From: Ascidiimonas aurantiaca
GTDB lineage: Bacteria > Bacteroidota > Bacteroidia > Flavobacteriales > Flavobacteriaceae
Direction: 5' to 3'
NCBI RefSeq assembly: GCF_037646345.1
Contig: NZ_JBBEWR010000017.1
Span: forward strand, 29,242-93,241
Length of the DNA: 64,000 nucleotides
In this document: positions 52,377 through 61,834 of the stretch, piece by piece
How the letters are laid out: every line of letters begins with the position of its first letter
Position numbering within the stretch: position 1 is the stretch's first letter
Position numbers and translations under genes: made by a program
Notes under the pieces: model-generated
The model's input: the letters and a program-made list of their open reading frames with translations, nothing else
Told to the model about the DNA's origin: nothing
The model's database searches: none

Positions 52377-53792
52377 ATGTCACGAAAAAACAAGCGAACG
52401 TTATTTGAGAAGCTAGAAGTTATCGATGCCGGTGCTAAAGGTAAAAGTGTAGCCCGTACTGCTGAAGGACAGGTCGTTTTTGTAAACAACGCAGTTCCGG
52501 GAGATATTGCAGATGTGCAGACATTTAAAAAACGGCGATCATACTACGAAGGTACAGCAGTTCATTTTCATACATGGTCTGATAAACGTACCACACCCCT
52601 TTGTGAACATTTTGGTGTTTGCGGAGGATGCAAATGGCAACACATGGCGTATGAGCACCAACTGTTCTATAAACAAAAAGAGGTAGAAAACAATCTTAAA
52701 CGCCTTGGAGGTATTGAACTTCCAGAATTGCACCCCATTTTGCGATCTTCAGAACAATACCACTACCGAAATAAAATGGAATTTTCTTTTTCCAATAACC
52801 GTTGGATCACCAAAGAAGAGCTAAACTCCGAAAATCCCGTTGAAGATAGAAATGCCCTTGGATTCCATATTCCGGGTATGTGGGACAAAATACTGGATCT
52901 TAACACTTGTTATTTACAAGCCGAACCTTCCAATTCTATTAGGCTGGCCGTAAAAGAGTTTGCAGTGAGCCATAATATGACCTTCTTTGATGTTCGAAAA
53001 CAGGAAGGTCTGCTGCGCACTTTAATGATACGTACTTCGACTACCGGAGAGCTCATGGTACTCATACAGTTTTTTGAGGATCATAAGGTAAAGAGAGAAC
53101 AGTTGCTTAACTACCTTAAAGAGACTTTTCCGCAAATTACATCTCTCCAATACGTAATTAACCAAAAAGCGAATGATACGCTTTATGACCAGAAAGTGAT
53201 ATGTTTTTACGGGCGAGACCATATTTTTGAAGAAATGGAGGGGCTTAAGTTTAAGATCAATGCAAAGTCTTTTTATCAAACCAATTCCGGGCAGGCCCAT
53301 GAATTGTACAAAGTAACACGTGATTTTGCGGGTTTACATGGTGAGGAACTCGTGTATGACCTTTACACAGGCACGGGAACTATTGCTCAGTTTATAGCCC
53401 GGGAAGCAAAAAAAGTAGTGGGTATTGAGGCCGTTCCGGAAGCTATTGAAGACGCCAAAGCCAATGCGCAATTAAATGCCATAGACAACGTTACTTTTTT
53501 TGCAGGAGATATGAAGACTATTTTTGATGATACCTTTGTAGATGCTCATGGGCTTCCTGATGTTATTATTACCGATCCGCCCCGGGATGGTATGCATAAA
53601 GATGTGGTACAGCAAATACTCAAAATAGCTCCGGAAAAAATTGTGTATGTAAGTTGTAACAGTGCCACACAGGCCCGCGACATAGCAATGATGGATGCGC
53701 ATTATCGGGTTACCAGAGTACAGCCTGTAGATATGTTTCCGCAAACCTATCACGTAGAAAATGTTGTACTTTTGGAAAAACGAAATATATAA
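52377..53792 (+). CDS. rlmD: 23S rRNA (uracil-5-)-methyltransferase RlmD
   Basis: 471 residues. A TRAM-like N-terminal region is followed by Fe-S cluster cysteines: CEHFGVCGGC (C76, C82, C85) with C178 as the fourth. The SAM site is DLYTGTGTIAQFIA, then DPPRDGMH and VYVSCNSATQARD, whose Cys is the catalytic nucleophile. It methylates a uracil in 23S rRNA (position 1939 in E. coli). The start has a -7 box just upstream. Confidence 0.94.
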   Translation: MSRKNKRTLFEKLEVIDAGAKGKSVARTAEGQVVFVNNAVPGDIADVQTFKKRRSYYEGTAVHFHTWSDKRTTPLCEHFGVCGGCKWQHMAYEHQLFYKQKEVENNLKRLGGIELPELHPILRSSEQYHYRNKMEFSFSNNRWITKEELNSENPVEDRNALGFHIPGMWDKILDLNTCYLQAEPSNSIRLAVKEFAVSHNMTFFDVRKQEGLLRTLMIRTSTTGELMVLIQFFEDHKVKREQLLNYLKETFPQITSLQYVINQKANDTLYDQKVICFYGRDHIFEEMEGLKFKINAKSFYQTNSGQAHELYKVTRDFAGLHGEELVYDLYTGTGTIAQFIAREAKKVVGIEAVPEAIEDAKANAQLNAIDNVTFFAGDMKTIFDDTFVDAHGLPDVIITDPPRDGMHKDVVQQILKIAPEKIVYVSCNSATQARDIAMMDAHYRVTRVQPVDMFPQTYHVENVVLLEKRNI

Positions 53793-53814
53793 AACACGTA
53801 CATTCGCGGTTACC

Positions 53815-54324
53815 ATGAAGAAACCCATTTTTTGTAGCCTCTTACTTAGTCTGTTTCTCTGGATTTCAGGTTGCCAGCGTGATGACCTTTGTGGAGAAGC
53901 AAACCCAACTACTCCCAGGCTTATTATCACCTTCAATGATGCAGCCAATCCCGAAGAACGTAAAGACGCTACCAGTCTTAAAGTAGTGGGTGAAGGTTTC
54001 GACAATGCTGTTCCCGGTCTGGACCGGGTAACTACCGATTCTATTGCTATACCCTTACGATCTTTGAGTCAAGAAACATCTTATATTTTTATTTTGAACT
54101 CTGAAGATAATGATCAGGGTGTTGAAACCGGCAATAGAGATACTTTGCGATTTAATTATAGTACCAAAGAGGTCTTTTTATCGAGAGCCTGTGGGGTAGT
54201 TGCCAATTTTGAAGATTTGGGAGAGAGTACAATAACCGATGCCGACAACTGGATACAGTCTGTTCTCATTCTTTCAACCTTAGTAACCAATGAAAATGAA
54301 ACCCATGTACAGATACTTCATTAG
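53815..54324 (+). CDS. DUF6452 family lipoprotein
   Basis: 169 residues from the ATG at 53815. The upstream in-frame ATG at 53761 lies inside rlmD and adds a tail unlike the family. The signal ends with lipobox ISGC, and the mature protein is beta-rich with two further cysteines (DLCGEANP, RACGVVANF). The DUF6452-DUF6048 pair is common in flavobacteria and is likely an envelope unit, but its function is unknown. The 3' end overlaps the next start by 35 bases. Confidence 0.85.
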   Translation: MKKPIFCSLLLSLFLWISGCQRDDLCGEANPTTPRLIITFNDAANPEERKDATSLKVVGEGFDNAVPGLDRVTTDSIAIPLRSLSQETSYIFILNSEDNDQGVETGNRDTLRFNYSTKEVFLSRACGVVANFEDLGESTITDADNWIQSVLILSTLVTNENETHVQILH

Positions 54325-55030
54325 CCTACTAGCCCTTCTCTCTGTGTATATGGGTACTGCCCAGAAGGCCAAAGATACCATTAAGTACAGTGAAAAATAC
54401 GGTCTGCGTGTAGGGGTTGATCTAAGCAGGCTCGTAAGAAGTTTTTTGGATGATAACTACTCAGGGTTGGAACTTATGGCCGATTACCGTATCAGTAAAC
54501 GTTTTTTTATAGCCGGTGAGATCGGGACCGAAGAAAATACCGTTGACGAAGATTTTTTTAATTTTACCAGCAATGGCAGCTATATAAAAGCAGGATTTGA
54601 CTATAACACGTATCAAAACTGGTACGGAATGCAAAACCTTATATTTGTAGGTATGCGCTATGGTTTCAGTACCTTTTCACAAACCCTCAACAGTTATATC
54701 GTTAACAATACCAATCAATATTTTGATGAGGGTCTTATACCAGGAGCCAATCCGGATCTTCTCAGGGAATTTAATAATCTTAATGCACACTGGGTAGAAG
54801 GGGTGGTAGGTCTTAAAGTAGAGCTTTTCAATAATCTTTTTCTGGGGGCCAGCGTCCGGCTTAATTTCTTAATTACCGACCAGGCTTCCGAAGTACTGCC
54901 TAATCTATGGGTACCCGGATTTAACCGGGTAACTCAGGACAGCAGTATTGGCCTTGGGTATAATTATGGCCTATCTTATCTTATTCCTATTTACCGAAAA
55001 AAGAAAGGTATTATCAACATAGAAGAATAA
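54290..55030 (+). CDS. DUF6048 family outer membrane protein
   Basis: 246 residues with a signal peptide (YFISLLALLSVYMGTAQ). The mature part is a beta-rich outer-membrane-barrel-like sequence with YGLRVGVDLSRLVRSFL, LMADYRISKRFFIAGEIGTEE, and a C-terminal stretch GLGYNYGLSYLIPIYRKKK. It overlaps the DUF6452 lipoprotein gene, which suggests a partnership. The start may be any of ATGs at 54290, 54296 or 54305; the signal peptide is intact in each. Confidence 0.85.
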   Translation: MKMKPMYRYFISLLALLSVYMGTAQKAKDTIKYSEKYGLRVGVDLSRLVRSFLDDNYSGLELMADYRISKRFFIAGEIGTEENTVDEDFFNFTSNGSYIKAGFDYNTYQNWYGMQNLIFVGMRYGFSTFSQTLNSYIVNNTNQYFDEGLIPGANPDLLREFNNLNAHWVEGVVGLKVELFNNLFLGASVRLNFLITDQASEVLPNLWVPGFNRVTQDSSIGLGYNYGLSYLIPIYRKKKGIINIEE

Positions 55031-55156
55031 TTCTCTGTGCCGTTAGAATCACCCACTTGTAGTTACACATTATCGTACCTGTAAAATTTTTTTCAATTTC
55101 ATGAAAGAAAAAAGAAGCATTTTCCCTCTTTTTATCATTCTTTTATTTCAAAATGA

Positions 55157-55164
55157 TACTTTTG
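55157..55164 (+). promoter_or_regulatory. -7 promoter box (TACTTTTG) of the NTF2-like gene
   Basis: Perfect TAnnTTTG match ending 15 bases before the ATG at 55180. It falls inside the longer in-frame ORF at 55153 and so supports the later start. Confidence 0.6.
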
Positions 55165-55179
55165 AACAAAGTAACTGTT

Positions 55180-55644
55180 ATGAAAAAAACTATTGAAACT
55201 TTTTATACTGCTTTTCAAAATCTGGATGCGGAAACTATGACATCCTGTTATGACAAGGATATTGTTTTTTATGATCCTGCTTTTGGACATTTAAAAGGAG
55301 ATCAGGTAAAAAATATGTGGCGAATGCTATGCCATTCACAGAAAGGAAAAGATTTTACCGTCACTTTTTCTAACATACAAATACAAGGAGAAAAAGGCAG
55401 TGCCCATTGGGAAGCATTATATACGTTTCACAAAACCGGCAGAAAAGTACACAACAGGATACATGCAGAGTTTAAATTTAAGAACGGAAAGATCTGTTCA
55501 CACACAGACCATTTCAATCTTCATCGCTGGGCAGGACAGGCTCTGGGCCTATCAGGATGGTTATTAGGATGGACTCCCTTTTTTAAGAAAAAACTACAGC
55601 AACAAACCGGAAAGTTGTTGGCCGATTACGAAAATCAACATTAG
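55180..55644 (+). CDS. NTF2-like (SnoaL-like) protein
   Basis: 154 residues from the ATG at 55180. KKTIETFYTAFQNLDAETMTSCYDKDIVFYDPAFGHLKGDQVKNMWRMLC is a typical SnoaL/nuclear-transport-factor-2 fold beginning, and AHWEALYTFHKTGRKVHNRIHAEFKFKNGKICSHTDHF closes the cone-shaped sheet. Such proteins bind small hydrophobic ligands or act as enzymes; the role here is unknown. It has no clear operon partner. Confidence 0.88.
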   Translation: MKKTIETFYTAFQNLDAETMTSCYDKDIVFYDPAFGHLKGDQVKNMWRMLCHSQKGKDFTVTFSNIQIQGEKGSAHWEALYTFHKTGRKVHNRIHAEFKFKNGKICSHTDHFNLHRWAGQALGLSGWLLGWTPFFKKKLQQQTGKLLADYENQH

Positions 55645-55681
55645 AAAACCAGGCTTTCCGTCTATTGAAGATCACCATGAT

Positions 55682-55921
55682 CTACTTCCATTCTTTTACT
55701 CCCTTTAAAAAAAGCCATTTCATAAATAGTTTTTCTCCGTTTTCCGTAGTTACTACTCCAAACTTAGGTGCCAGAATATTGGCTATAACTGCGGCTGTTA
55801 TTGCGAGCAAAACACGATTATCAGGAAAAAACGCCAATGCTCCCAACCCAAAGCGAATTGCCAGGAAAAGCAAAGCAAATCCTAAAAAATTATATAGTAA
55901 TGATTTATATTTTAGCTTCAT
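55682..55921 (-). CDS. Small membrane protein of unknown function
   Basis: 79 residues from the ATG at 55919-55921. Two hydrophobic segments are visible (LLYNFLGFALLFLAIRFGLG and RVLLAITAAVIANILAPKF), then a charged tail ending KWLFLKGVKEWK. It lies just downstream of the THUMP methyltransferase gene on the same strand. The reading frame on the opposite strand covering the same bases looks like a shadow. Confidence 0.75.
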   Translation of the reverse strand: MKLKYKSLLYNFLGFALLFLAIRFGLGALAFFPDNRVLLAITAAVIANILAPKFGVVTTENGEKLFMKWLFLKGVKEWK

Positions 55922-55932
55922 GGGCAAATAAT

Positions 55933-57111
55933 TTATTTACTATACTCCGGGTTAAACTTTGCTTTTTTACTTCCGGCATACATTTCAAATTTCACAAGTC
56001 TTGATTCAAGCTTGCCATTATAAAGTTTAATTTTTCGAGAGGGTCTGAGCCCTACATATTTTAAGGCTTCCAGGTTTGAAGTGATAAACCAGGCATCTGT
56101 ATGAGCATATTTTTGTTTAAGCACATCGCCTATATTTTGATAGAACTCTCTGGCAGAAACCGGCAGTCTTTCTCCATACGGCGGATTAAACACCATATGA
56201 AGTTTGTCGTCTGAAAACTTTTCAGATTGAAAAAAATCTTGTTGCGATATCTTTATATATTCTCCCAAACTGGCTTCTTTAATATTATCTATCGCTTTTC
56301 TTACAGCAGATGGTGCTTTATCAAACCCTTGTATAGTGTATGGAAACTCTCTGGTTTTATTGAGGCTGCTTTCCATGATCTTATCAAAAAGAGTACTGTC
56401 AAAATCGTTCCATTTTTCAAAGGCAAACTCTTTTCGGTTAATATTGGCAGGAATGTTACAGGCTATCATGGCAGCTTCAATAGGGATCGTTCCACTGCCA
56501 CACATAGGGTCCAGAAAATCACACTGGCCTTCCCAACCGCTCAACAGCAGTATCCCGGCAGCTAATACCTCATTAATGGGAGCAATATTAGTAGCCGTAC
56601 GATACCCTCTGTGGTGTAACGAAGCTCCCGAGCTATCTAAAGAAACAGTACACTCATTTTGTTGTATATGTATATGAATACGCAGGTCTGGGTATCTCAC
56701 ATTTACATCAGGACGCTTTCCCTCATTATTCCGGAACTGATCTGCAATAGCATCTTTGGTTTTTAATGCCACATATTGTGAATGCCTAAACGTATCGGAA
56801 TACACAGTAGCATCTACAGCAAAAGTTTTATATACATTAAGATACCGGCTCCAGTCAATACGATACACATTGCGATACAGTTCATCTTCATTACGTGCAC
56901 TAAATGAAGTGATGGGTACCAGTATGCGAAGAGCGGTTCTCAAACAAAGGTTTGCCTTATACATAAACCCCTGGTCCCCTTCAAATGAAATATTACGTAC
57001 CCCCTTCTCTACATTCTGAGCGCCTAATTCTTTAAGTTCACCCGCCAGTACATCTTCAAAACCAAAAAGGGTTTTTGCCAGCATAGTGTAATTTTTTCCC
57101 ATAGTAGGCAT
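55933..57111 (-). CDS. THUMP-domain class I SAM-dependent RNA methyltransferase (RlmL/TrmN type)
   Basis: 392 residues. The N-terminal THUMP region (LAKTLFGFEDVLAGELKELGAQNVEKG) binds RNA. SAM motifs follow: LLLSGWEGQCDFLDPMCGSGTIPIEAAMIACNIP and HMVFNPPYGERL (NPPY, the N2-methylguanine class). This is the family of 23S rRNA m2G and tRNA m2G methyltransferases; the exact target is uncertain. The start could instead be the second ATG (57100-57102). A -7 box lies at 57124-57131. Confidence 0.93.
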   Translation of the reverse strand: MPTMGKNYTMLAKTLFGFEDVLAGELKELGAQNVEKGVRNISFEGDQGFMYKANLCLRTALRILVPITSFSARNEDELYRNVYRIDWSRYLNVYKTFAVDATVYSDTFRHSQYVALKTKDAIADQFRNNEGKRPDVNVRYPDLRIHIHIQQNECTVSLDSSGASLHHRGYRTATNIAPINEVLAAGILLLSGWEGQCDFLDPMCGSGTIPIEAAMIACNIPANINRKEFAFEKWNDFDSTLFDKIMESSLNKTREFPYTIQGFDKAPSAVRKAIDNIKEASLGEYIKISQQDFFQSEKFSDDKLHMVFNPPYGERLPVSAREFYQNIGDVLKQKYAHTDAWFITSNLEALKYVGLRPSRKIKLYNGKLESRLVKFEMYAGSKKAKFNPEYSK

Positions 57112-57123
57112 GCTTTAAAGAGG

Positions 57124-57131
57124 CAAAAATA
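57124..57131 (-). promoter_or_regulatory. -7 promoter box (TATTTTTG) of the THUMP methyltransferase gene
   Basis: Perfect TAnnTTTG match on the minus strand, 12 bases before the ATG. Confidence 0.5.
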
Positions 57132-57160
57132 CATTAATTTAGCACCTTTAACGGAAAAGC

Positions 57161-57892
57161 ATGGAAAAACCGATTAAAAATTGGTATGCAGACTGGTTTG
57201 ACACTCCATTTTATCATATTCTGTATCAGGACCGGGATCATAAAGAAGCCCAACTTTTTATGGACAATCTCACAAAATTTCTCAAACTGCCTGCACAGGC
57301 TTCTATTCTTGACCTGGCTTGTGGTAAGGGAAGGCACGCACTATATCTTAACTCCCTTGGCTATGATGTAACCGGGGTGGACCTTTCTGCCAATAGTATT
57401 GCCTACGCCAAACAGTATGAAAACCAACGATTACATTTTGACATTCATGACATGTCTGTACCTTATCATACAAAATTTGACGCCGTATTTAATCTGTTTA
57501 CCAGTTTTGGATACTTTGATAATGAAGAAAACAATCTGAATACTTTAAAAGCCATAAAAGCCAATCTCAAAAAAGGAGGGCATGGGGTGATCGATTTCCT
57601 TAATGCACAATATGTAAAGGAGAATCTTATTTCGAAAGAAGAGAAGTTAATAGAAGATATTACATTCCGTATAAAACGGTATGCAGATGAGAAGCATATA
57701 TATAAAGATATCTCTTTTGAATATGATAACAAGTTATTCTCTTATACTGAAAGAGTAAGGGCATTTGAAATAGATGATTTTAAAAAGCTTTTTAAAACAG
57801 CCGGTATCATTTTAAATGACACATTTGGAGATTATCGTTTACAATCTTTTGACGCCAGAAATTCGGAAAGATTAATACTCATATTTGAATGA
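57161..57892 (+). CDS. Class I SAM-dependent methyltransferase
   Basis: 243 residues. SAM-binding motif ILDLACGKGRHALYLNSLGYDVTGVDLS, then FDAVFNLFTSFGYFD and GHGVIDFLNA. The substrate cannot be told. It is preceded by a weak -7 box (TAATTTAG) and overlaps the ZIP transporter gene by ATGA-type packing (stop 57892, next start 57889). Confidence 0.9.
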   Translation: MEKPIKNWYADWFDTPFYHILYQDRDHKEAQLFMDNLTKFLKLPAQASILDLACGKGRHALYLNSLGYDVTGVDLSANSIAYAKQYENQRLHFDIHDMSVPYHTKFDAVFNLFTSFGYFDNEENNLNTLKAIKANLKKGGHGVIDFLNAQYVKENLISKEEKLIEDITFRIKRYADEKHIYKDISFEYDNKLFSYTERVRAFEIDDFKKLFKTAGIILNDTFGDYRLQSFDARNSERLILIFE

Positions 57893-58563
57893 TCAATTAC
57901 CTGTTACCTATACTGGCCGTACTTTCCGGTTTGTTATTTGTACTGGTGGTAAGACCCGAAAAAAAGGACCACCTCAAGCTCCTGCTTGCCTTTAGCGGTT
58001 CTTTTTTACTGGCTCTTACGGTGTTTGATCTGCTTCCTGAAGTTTATGAACACGACTCCGGAAAAAAAACTGGTATTTTCATCATGACGGGTATTTTTCT
58101 CCAGGTGTTCCTGGAGTATTTTTCTCATGGTGCAGAGCATGGACACGTGCACCCTCACGTAAAAAGAAGTGGCTTTCCCTGGCTTCTGTTTACCAGTTTA
58201 AGTATTCATTCGCTTCTGGAAGGCTTTCCCATGCATGAACACGAAACCCTCGTGTATGGCATTGTAGTTCATAAAGTACCTATAGCTATTATTCTCAGTA
58301 CTTTTTTTCTGGATATGGGAATGCAACGAAATAAAGTGATCCCTCTTCTGGTGGTTTTTGCCTTGATGACTCCTTTGGGAAGCTTTTTAGCTTTTTATTT
58401 TGATATTATGAAAACCTATTATCATGAGATCTCTGCCATCGTAATTGGTATCTTTTTACATATTTCTACGATCATTCTTTTTGAGAGTACCGAAAACCAC
58501 AGGTATAATATTCGAAAACTGGTTGTTATTTTACTGGGAGTAACAGCCGCCTTTATGCTCTAA
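57889..58563 (+). CDS. ZIP family metal transporter
   Basis: 224 residues, about seven hydrophobic segments. The metal-binding core shows SLSIHSLLEGFPMHEHETLVYGIVVHKVPIAIILSTFF (HxxxEG and HKxP patterns), and a histidine-rich loop GAEHGHVHPHVKRSG lies between helices. ZIP proteins import zinc, iron or manganese. It overlaps the methyltransferase gene by 4 bases. Confidence 0.9.
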   Translation: MINYLLPILAVLSGLLFVLVVRPEKKDHLKLLLAFSGSFLLALTVFDLLPEVYEHDSGKKTGIFIMTGIFLQVFLEYFSHGAEHGHVHPHVKRSGFPWLLFTSLSIHSLLEGFPMHEHETLVYGIVVHKVPIAIILSTFFLDMGMQRNKVIPLLVVFALMTPLGSFLAFYFDIMKTYYHEISAIVIGIFLHISTIILFESTENHRYNIRKLVVILLGVTAAFML

Positions 58564-58565
58564 TA

Positions 58566-58994
58566 ATGTTTAGCAGAGAAGAGTCAAAAAAATTACGCCA
58601 GGAATTCTGGATATCTTTTGGAAAATCTTTCCCTAGAAAATGGATATTATACAACACCCGTATCAGGGACTTCTCATTTAAGTTTTACTTTGATACCAAA
58701 AAAGCACTTGTTACACTGGATATAGAAGATCCTGACATTGAAATAAGGCATATGTATTTTGACAAAGTATGCTCTTTACGATCCATTTTACTGGAAGACT
58801 ACCTGCCTGACCTGCTTTTTGAAAAGGCCTGTTACCTGGACAATGGAAAAGAGATATCGCGTATATATGACTTAAAAACAGCGGTTAGCATTCACAATAA
58901 AAATACCTGGCAGGAAACGATGGTGTTTTTAAATGACAGGATGTTGAGGTTTGAGGCATTCTTTACGGAATATGAAGATTTTTTAAAGGCCTAA
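58566..58994 (+). CDS. DUF4268 family protein
   Basis: 142 residues with no signal or membrane segment. SREESKKLRQEFWISFGKSFPRKWILYNTRIRDFSFKFYFDTKKALVTLDIED is a typical DUF4268 beginning. Its function is unknown. The stop overlaps the stop of the convergent hemolysin III gene. Confidence 0.85.
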   Translation: MFSREESKKLRQEFWISFGKSFPRKWILYNTRIRDFSFKFYFDTKKALVTLDIEDPDIEIRHMYFDKVCSLRSILLEDYLPDLLFEKACYLDNGKEISRIYDLKTAVSIHNKNTWQETMVFLNDRMLRFEAFFTEYEDFLKA

Positions 58995-59611
58995 ATTACG
59001 TCTGTCAGGATAAAAAAGAAATGGGATACACTGCCTCCTAATACAAAAAAGTGCCATATAACGTGATTGTATGGTATTTTCTGAATTACATAAAAAACAA
59101 CCCCGACCGTGTAAAAAAGTCCGCCAAGCATTAATAACTGTAAACCGTGAGAAGTAGTCTGTGCCATGAGGCCGTTCAGATCAAAGATAATAAGCCAGCC
59201 CATAGCCAGATAAAGGAACAAAGAAAGCTTTTCAAATCTACCTGTGTAAAATATCTTTAAGACCGTACCGCCTAAAGCAATAGCCCAAACAATTATAAAA
59301 ATAAACCATCCGGATCCCTTTTCCAAAGTAATGAGCGCCACCGGCGTATAGGTACCTGCTATTAAAAAGTAAATACTTATATGATCGAGCTTCCGGAAAA
59401 GTCGTTTCCATCTTACATGTGTGACTGCATGATAGATAGTAGAAGAAAGATATAACAGAATAACCGATATGGAATATACCACAATACTCATAGTACTGTA
59501 AGGTGTCTTTTCACTATCGTTAAACAAGAGAATAAAGAGCCCTGCCATACCGAGAAGTACTCCCAGGCCATGGGATACTGAATTCCATATCTCTTCTCGT
59601 TTACTCTGCAT
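58991..59611 (-). CDS. Hemolysin III (PAQR) family membrane protein
   Basis: 206 residues, seven hydrophobic segments. YHAVTHVRWKRLFRKLDHISIYFLIAGTYTPVALI and NHVIWHFFVLGGSVSHFFFIL carry the conserved His/Asp zinc ligands of the PAQR fold, and the N-terminus has EEIWNSVSHGLGVLLGMAGLF. Members are not proven haemolysins; a role in membrane lipid balance is suspected. A -7 box is at 59634-59641. Confidence 0.92.
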   Translation of the reverse strand: MQSKREEIWNSVSHGLGVLLGMAGLFILLFNDSEKTPYSTMSIVVYSISVILLYLSSTIYHAVTHVRWKRLFRKLDHISIYFLIAGTYTPVALITLEKGSGWFIFIIVWAIALGGTVLKIFYTGRFEKLSLFLYLAMGWLIIFDLNGLMAQTTSHGLQLLMLGGLFYTVGVVFYVIQKIPYNHVIWHFFVLGGSVSHFFFILTDVI

Positions 59612-59633
59612 AATTTACATACGTTTTCAACAC

Positions 59634-59641
59634 AAACTTAG
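59634..59641 (-). promoter_or_regulatory. -7 promoter box (TAAGTTTG) of the hemolysin III gene
   Basis: Perfect TAnnTTTG match on the minus strand, 22 bases before the ATG. Confidence 0.5.
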
Positions 59642-59694
59642 ACGTTTTCGGGTAACTGATACACTATTTTTTCTTTTATTTAGTACTAAAAGCT

Positions 59695-61002
59695 TCAATC
59701 CGGAAAATACCAGAAGGGTATGGTCACTATTTTACGTTCTTTTACTTCACCCAGCCTCACATTTTTTCTCCATATTTCCAATACATGTTTTCCTTTTTTT
59801 ACAGGCTGCATATCTATAAAGGTTTCAAACCCTATTTGTTTTCTTTTATTGGTAGCAATTACAAATTCGGGTTTAAAATGTAAGGTGTCTATTTTAAAAG
59901 TGTACATATCATTTATAGTTTTAAGATAGTTAGGTAATTTTTTATAACGATCTTGTACCGTACCACTGGAAAAAACAGAAAAAATACCCCGATGATCTTC
60001 TTCGGGTTTTAAGGTTTCATCAAAATAAAATACATCATCCTCGATATTTTTAGCATATAATACAAACACATTTAGAAAAGGGTCAGTTATTACTTTGGAA
60101 GGTATGGAAGCCAGACGTACAAAATCGGTGGGGGCTTCTATTTCATCATTAAATGTTTCTTTACTTGCTGTTTGTGACGAGGATCGCATATCATCAGACA
60201 GATAATTTGAAGTACTAAAACCTGTACCATATATCATAATGATACCCAGATATAGCGGTACGATAAACATACTTAACCTGCGACCAAACTTACTATCGAG
60301 AAAATTATAGACCATGGGCCTGTATAAGAAAGAGAGTGTAATGTATTTAAACACCCAGTAGAATGGGTAATAAATAAAAGTGGTCCATCTTTTCTTTTTA
60401 AGCCAACCCAGTAAAAGAAAATCTATAAAGGTGAGCATACACCCTACGGCCAGAAATAAAATCAAAGGAATTCCAATCCATCTGTGGTAGTTAGTTTCTC
60501 CATCACCTTCACCAACCCACATACCTATAACGGTGAATAAAAATGAGATCAACAACAATCCCAACAGATAAAAAACCAGGAGAAAAGTAACAGCAAATAT
60601 AATACTGCAATATTTTTCCAAAGTGGCTACATAATTGTCAAAAGAGCCTACGCGCCGTAAAAGATGCCTGTTAAATTTTTTGCTATAATTAAGCGCTTCA
60701 TAATCTATATCTGCCGAAACATATCTGAGGCCTATGGCACCTATCCACAAACCTCTTAAAATTACGTGCAAAATCAGGTTTAAAGTGATAATGAACCAGG
60801 AAACCATAAGCCCCTGCCATAAAAATACTGCATACAGGTTATTATTTATCTCGACTTCCAGCAAATGCAGCAGAATAGGTTCTTTCACCAAAAAAAGCCC
60901 GTAAATGGCAAATCCTGATATAATTAATTCCAGTTGCCAGCTTTCCTGTTGAAGAATATCAAGCCATTTTTTAAACTTTTGATCTTTGGGATTATTACTC
61001 AT
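59695..61002 (-). CDS. Integral membrane protein of unknown function
   Basis: 435 residues. About five to seven hydrophobic segments fill the first 260 residues (for example LIISGFAIYGLFLV, FLVFYLLGLLLISFLFTVIGMWV, IPLILFLAVGCMLTFIDFLLLGWL), then a soluble C-terminal domain with beta-like sequence (YKKLPNYLKTINDMYTFKIDTLHFKPEFVIATN, KKGKHVLEIWRKN). It may be an exported or sensory membrane protein. I do not recognise a family. It is transcribed away from the neighbouring lipoprotein-kinase operon and shares the 172-base spacer with it. Confidence 0.8.
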   Translation of the reverse strand: MSNNPKDQKFKKWLDILQQESWQLELIISGFAIYGLFLVKEPILLHLLEVEINNNLYAVFLWQGLMVSWFIITLNLILHVILRGLWIGAIGLRYVSADIDYEALNYSKKFNRHLLRRVGSFDNYVATLEKYCSIIFAVTFLLVFYLLGLLLISFLFTVIGMWVGEGDGETNYHRWIGIPLILFLAVGCMLTFIDFLLLGWLKKKRWTTFIYYPFYWVFKYITLSFLYRPMVYNFLDSKFGRRLSMFIVPLYLGIIMIYGTGFSTSNYLSDDMRSSSQTASKETFNDEIEAPTDFVRLASIPSKVITDPFLNVFVLYAKNIEDDVFYFDETLKPEEDHRGIFSVFSSGTVQDRYKKLPNYLKTINDMYTFKIDTLHFKPEFVIATNKRKQIGFETFIDMQPVKKGKHVLEIWRKNVRLGEVKERKIVTIPFWYFPD

Positions 61003-61174
61003 AAATAATTCTTAAAAGAGTATAAATATAGTTGTAATTTATAAGTTATCAAGAATCAGGTAATTATGTCAACTTTACGTGTTCGGCATGAGCTGGATAG
61101 TGTTTACCGAAATTAATTGGTATGTTTAGGGCTTTATTCTTGTTTTGGTTATTAAATCTGTAAATAATTAAAGT

Positions 61175-61834
61175 ATGAAAACAAGAAGTATTGTTTTGTT
61201 AGCATGTGTCGTATTATATAGCTCATGTATATTGAGGTCCCTAAATCCTTTTTATACAAAAAATGCTATCGTTTTTGAAAAGTCACTAACCGGAAACTGG
61301 GAAGATCAGTCTCATGGAAGGTGGGATATACAGCCTTTTAAACAATGGTTTCTCAAAGAGAATAAAAACAAACTACCTGAAGACCCTGTAGATGTTGAAG
61401 CATGGAACACATATAGGGAAGGTTATTTTATTTCATATACAAAAAAAGGAACCGAATCTTTTTTTCTGGCCATTAGTTTTAAGGTAAATGATCAGGTTTT
61501 TATTGATTTTATTCCATACTATTATGAGGAAAGTGAAGGAAATGAACTTGTTGCTCAGCATCTGGTAAAAGCGCACTCCGTTGCAAGGCTGAATGTTACA
61601 GATGATGAAAAGATAAAAATTGAATGGCTTTCGGAGAAACAGCTAAATGTACTTTTAGAAAAAGAACAAATACAGATGAAGCATGAGATCGTTGGCCCTC
61701 TAAAGGAGGTCATACTCACAGCCTCTTCCCAGGAGATATATCAGTTTTTGAAAAAATATAGTGCTTCTTCCAGCGAAAAAGACTGGAAATCGGCAGAAAA
61801 ACTAACCCTCAAAAGAGTTTATGCCACCCCTTAA
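61175..61834 (+). CDS. Lipoprotein of unknown function at the head of a LytS/LytTR operon
   Basis: 219 residues. The signal ends with lipobox YSSC. The mature part is charged and beta-rich (LTGNWEDQSHGRWDIQPFKQWF, SFKVNDQVFIDFIPYYYEE). No family is recognised. It overlaps the histidine kinase start by 14 bases, so it is tightly coupled to the sensor and could sense or shape the periplasmic input. Confidence 0.82.
   Translation: MKTRSIVLLACVVLYSSCILRSLNPFYTKNAIVFEKSLTGNWEDQSHGRWDIQPFKQWFLKENKNKLPEDPVDVEAWNTYREGYFISYTKKGTESFFLAISFKVNDQVFIDFIPYYYEESEGNELVAQHLVKAHSVARLNVTDDEKIKIEWLSEKQLNVLLEKEQIQMKHEIVGPLKEVILTASSQEIYQFLKKYSASSSEKDWKSAEKLTLKRVYATP

Noticed and set aside
54290..54305. Choice among three in-frame ATGs for the DUF6048 protein
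   Set aside because: Each leaves the signal peptide intact, so a different start was not argued for; the first was kept.
55665..55931. 88-residue ORF on the plus strand
   Set aside because: It overlaps a minus-strand membrane protein whose hydrophobic segments and ATG start look more natural; the plus-strand protein lacks any recognisable feature.
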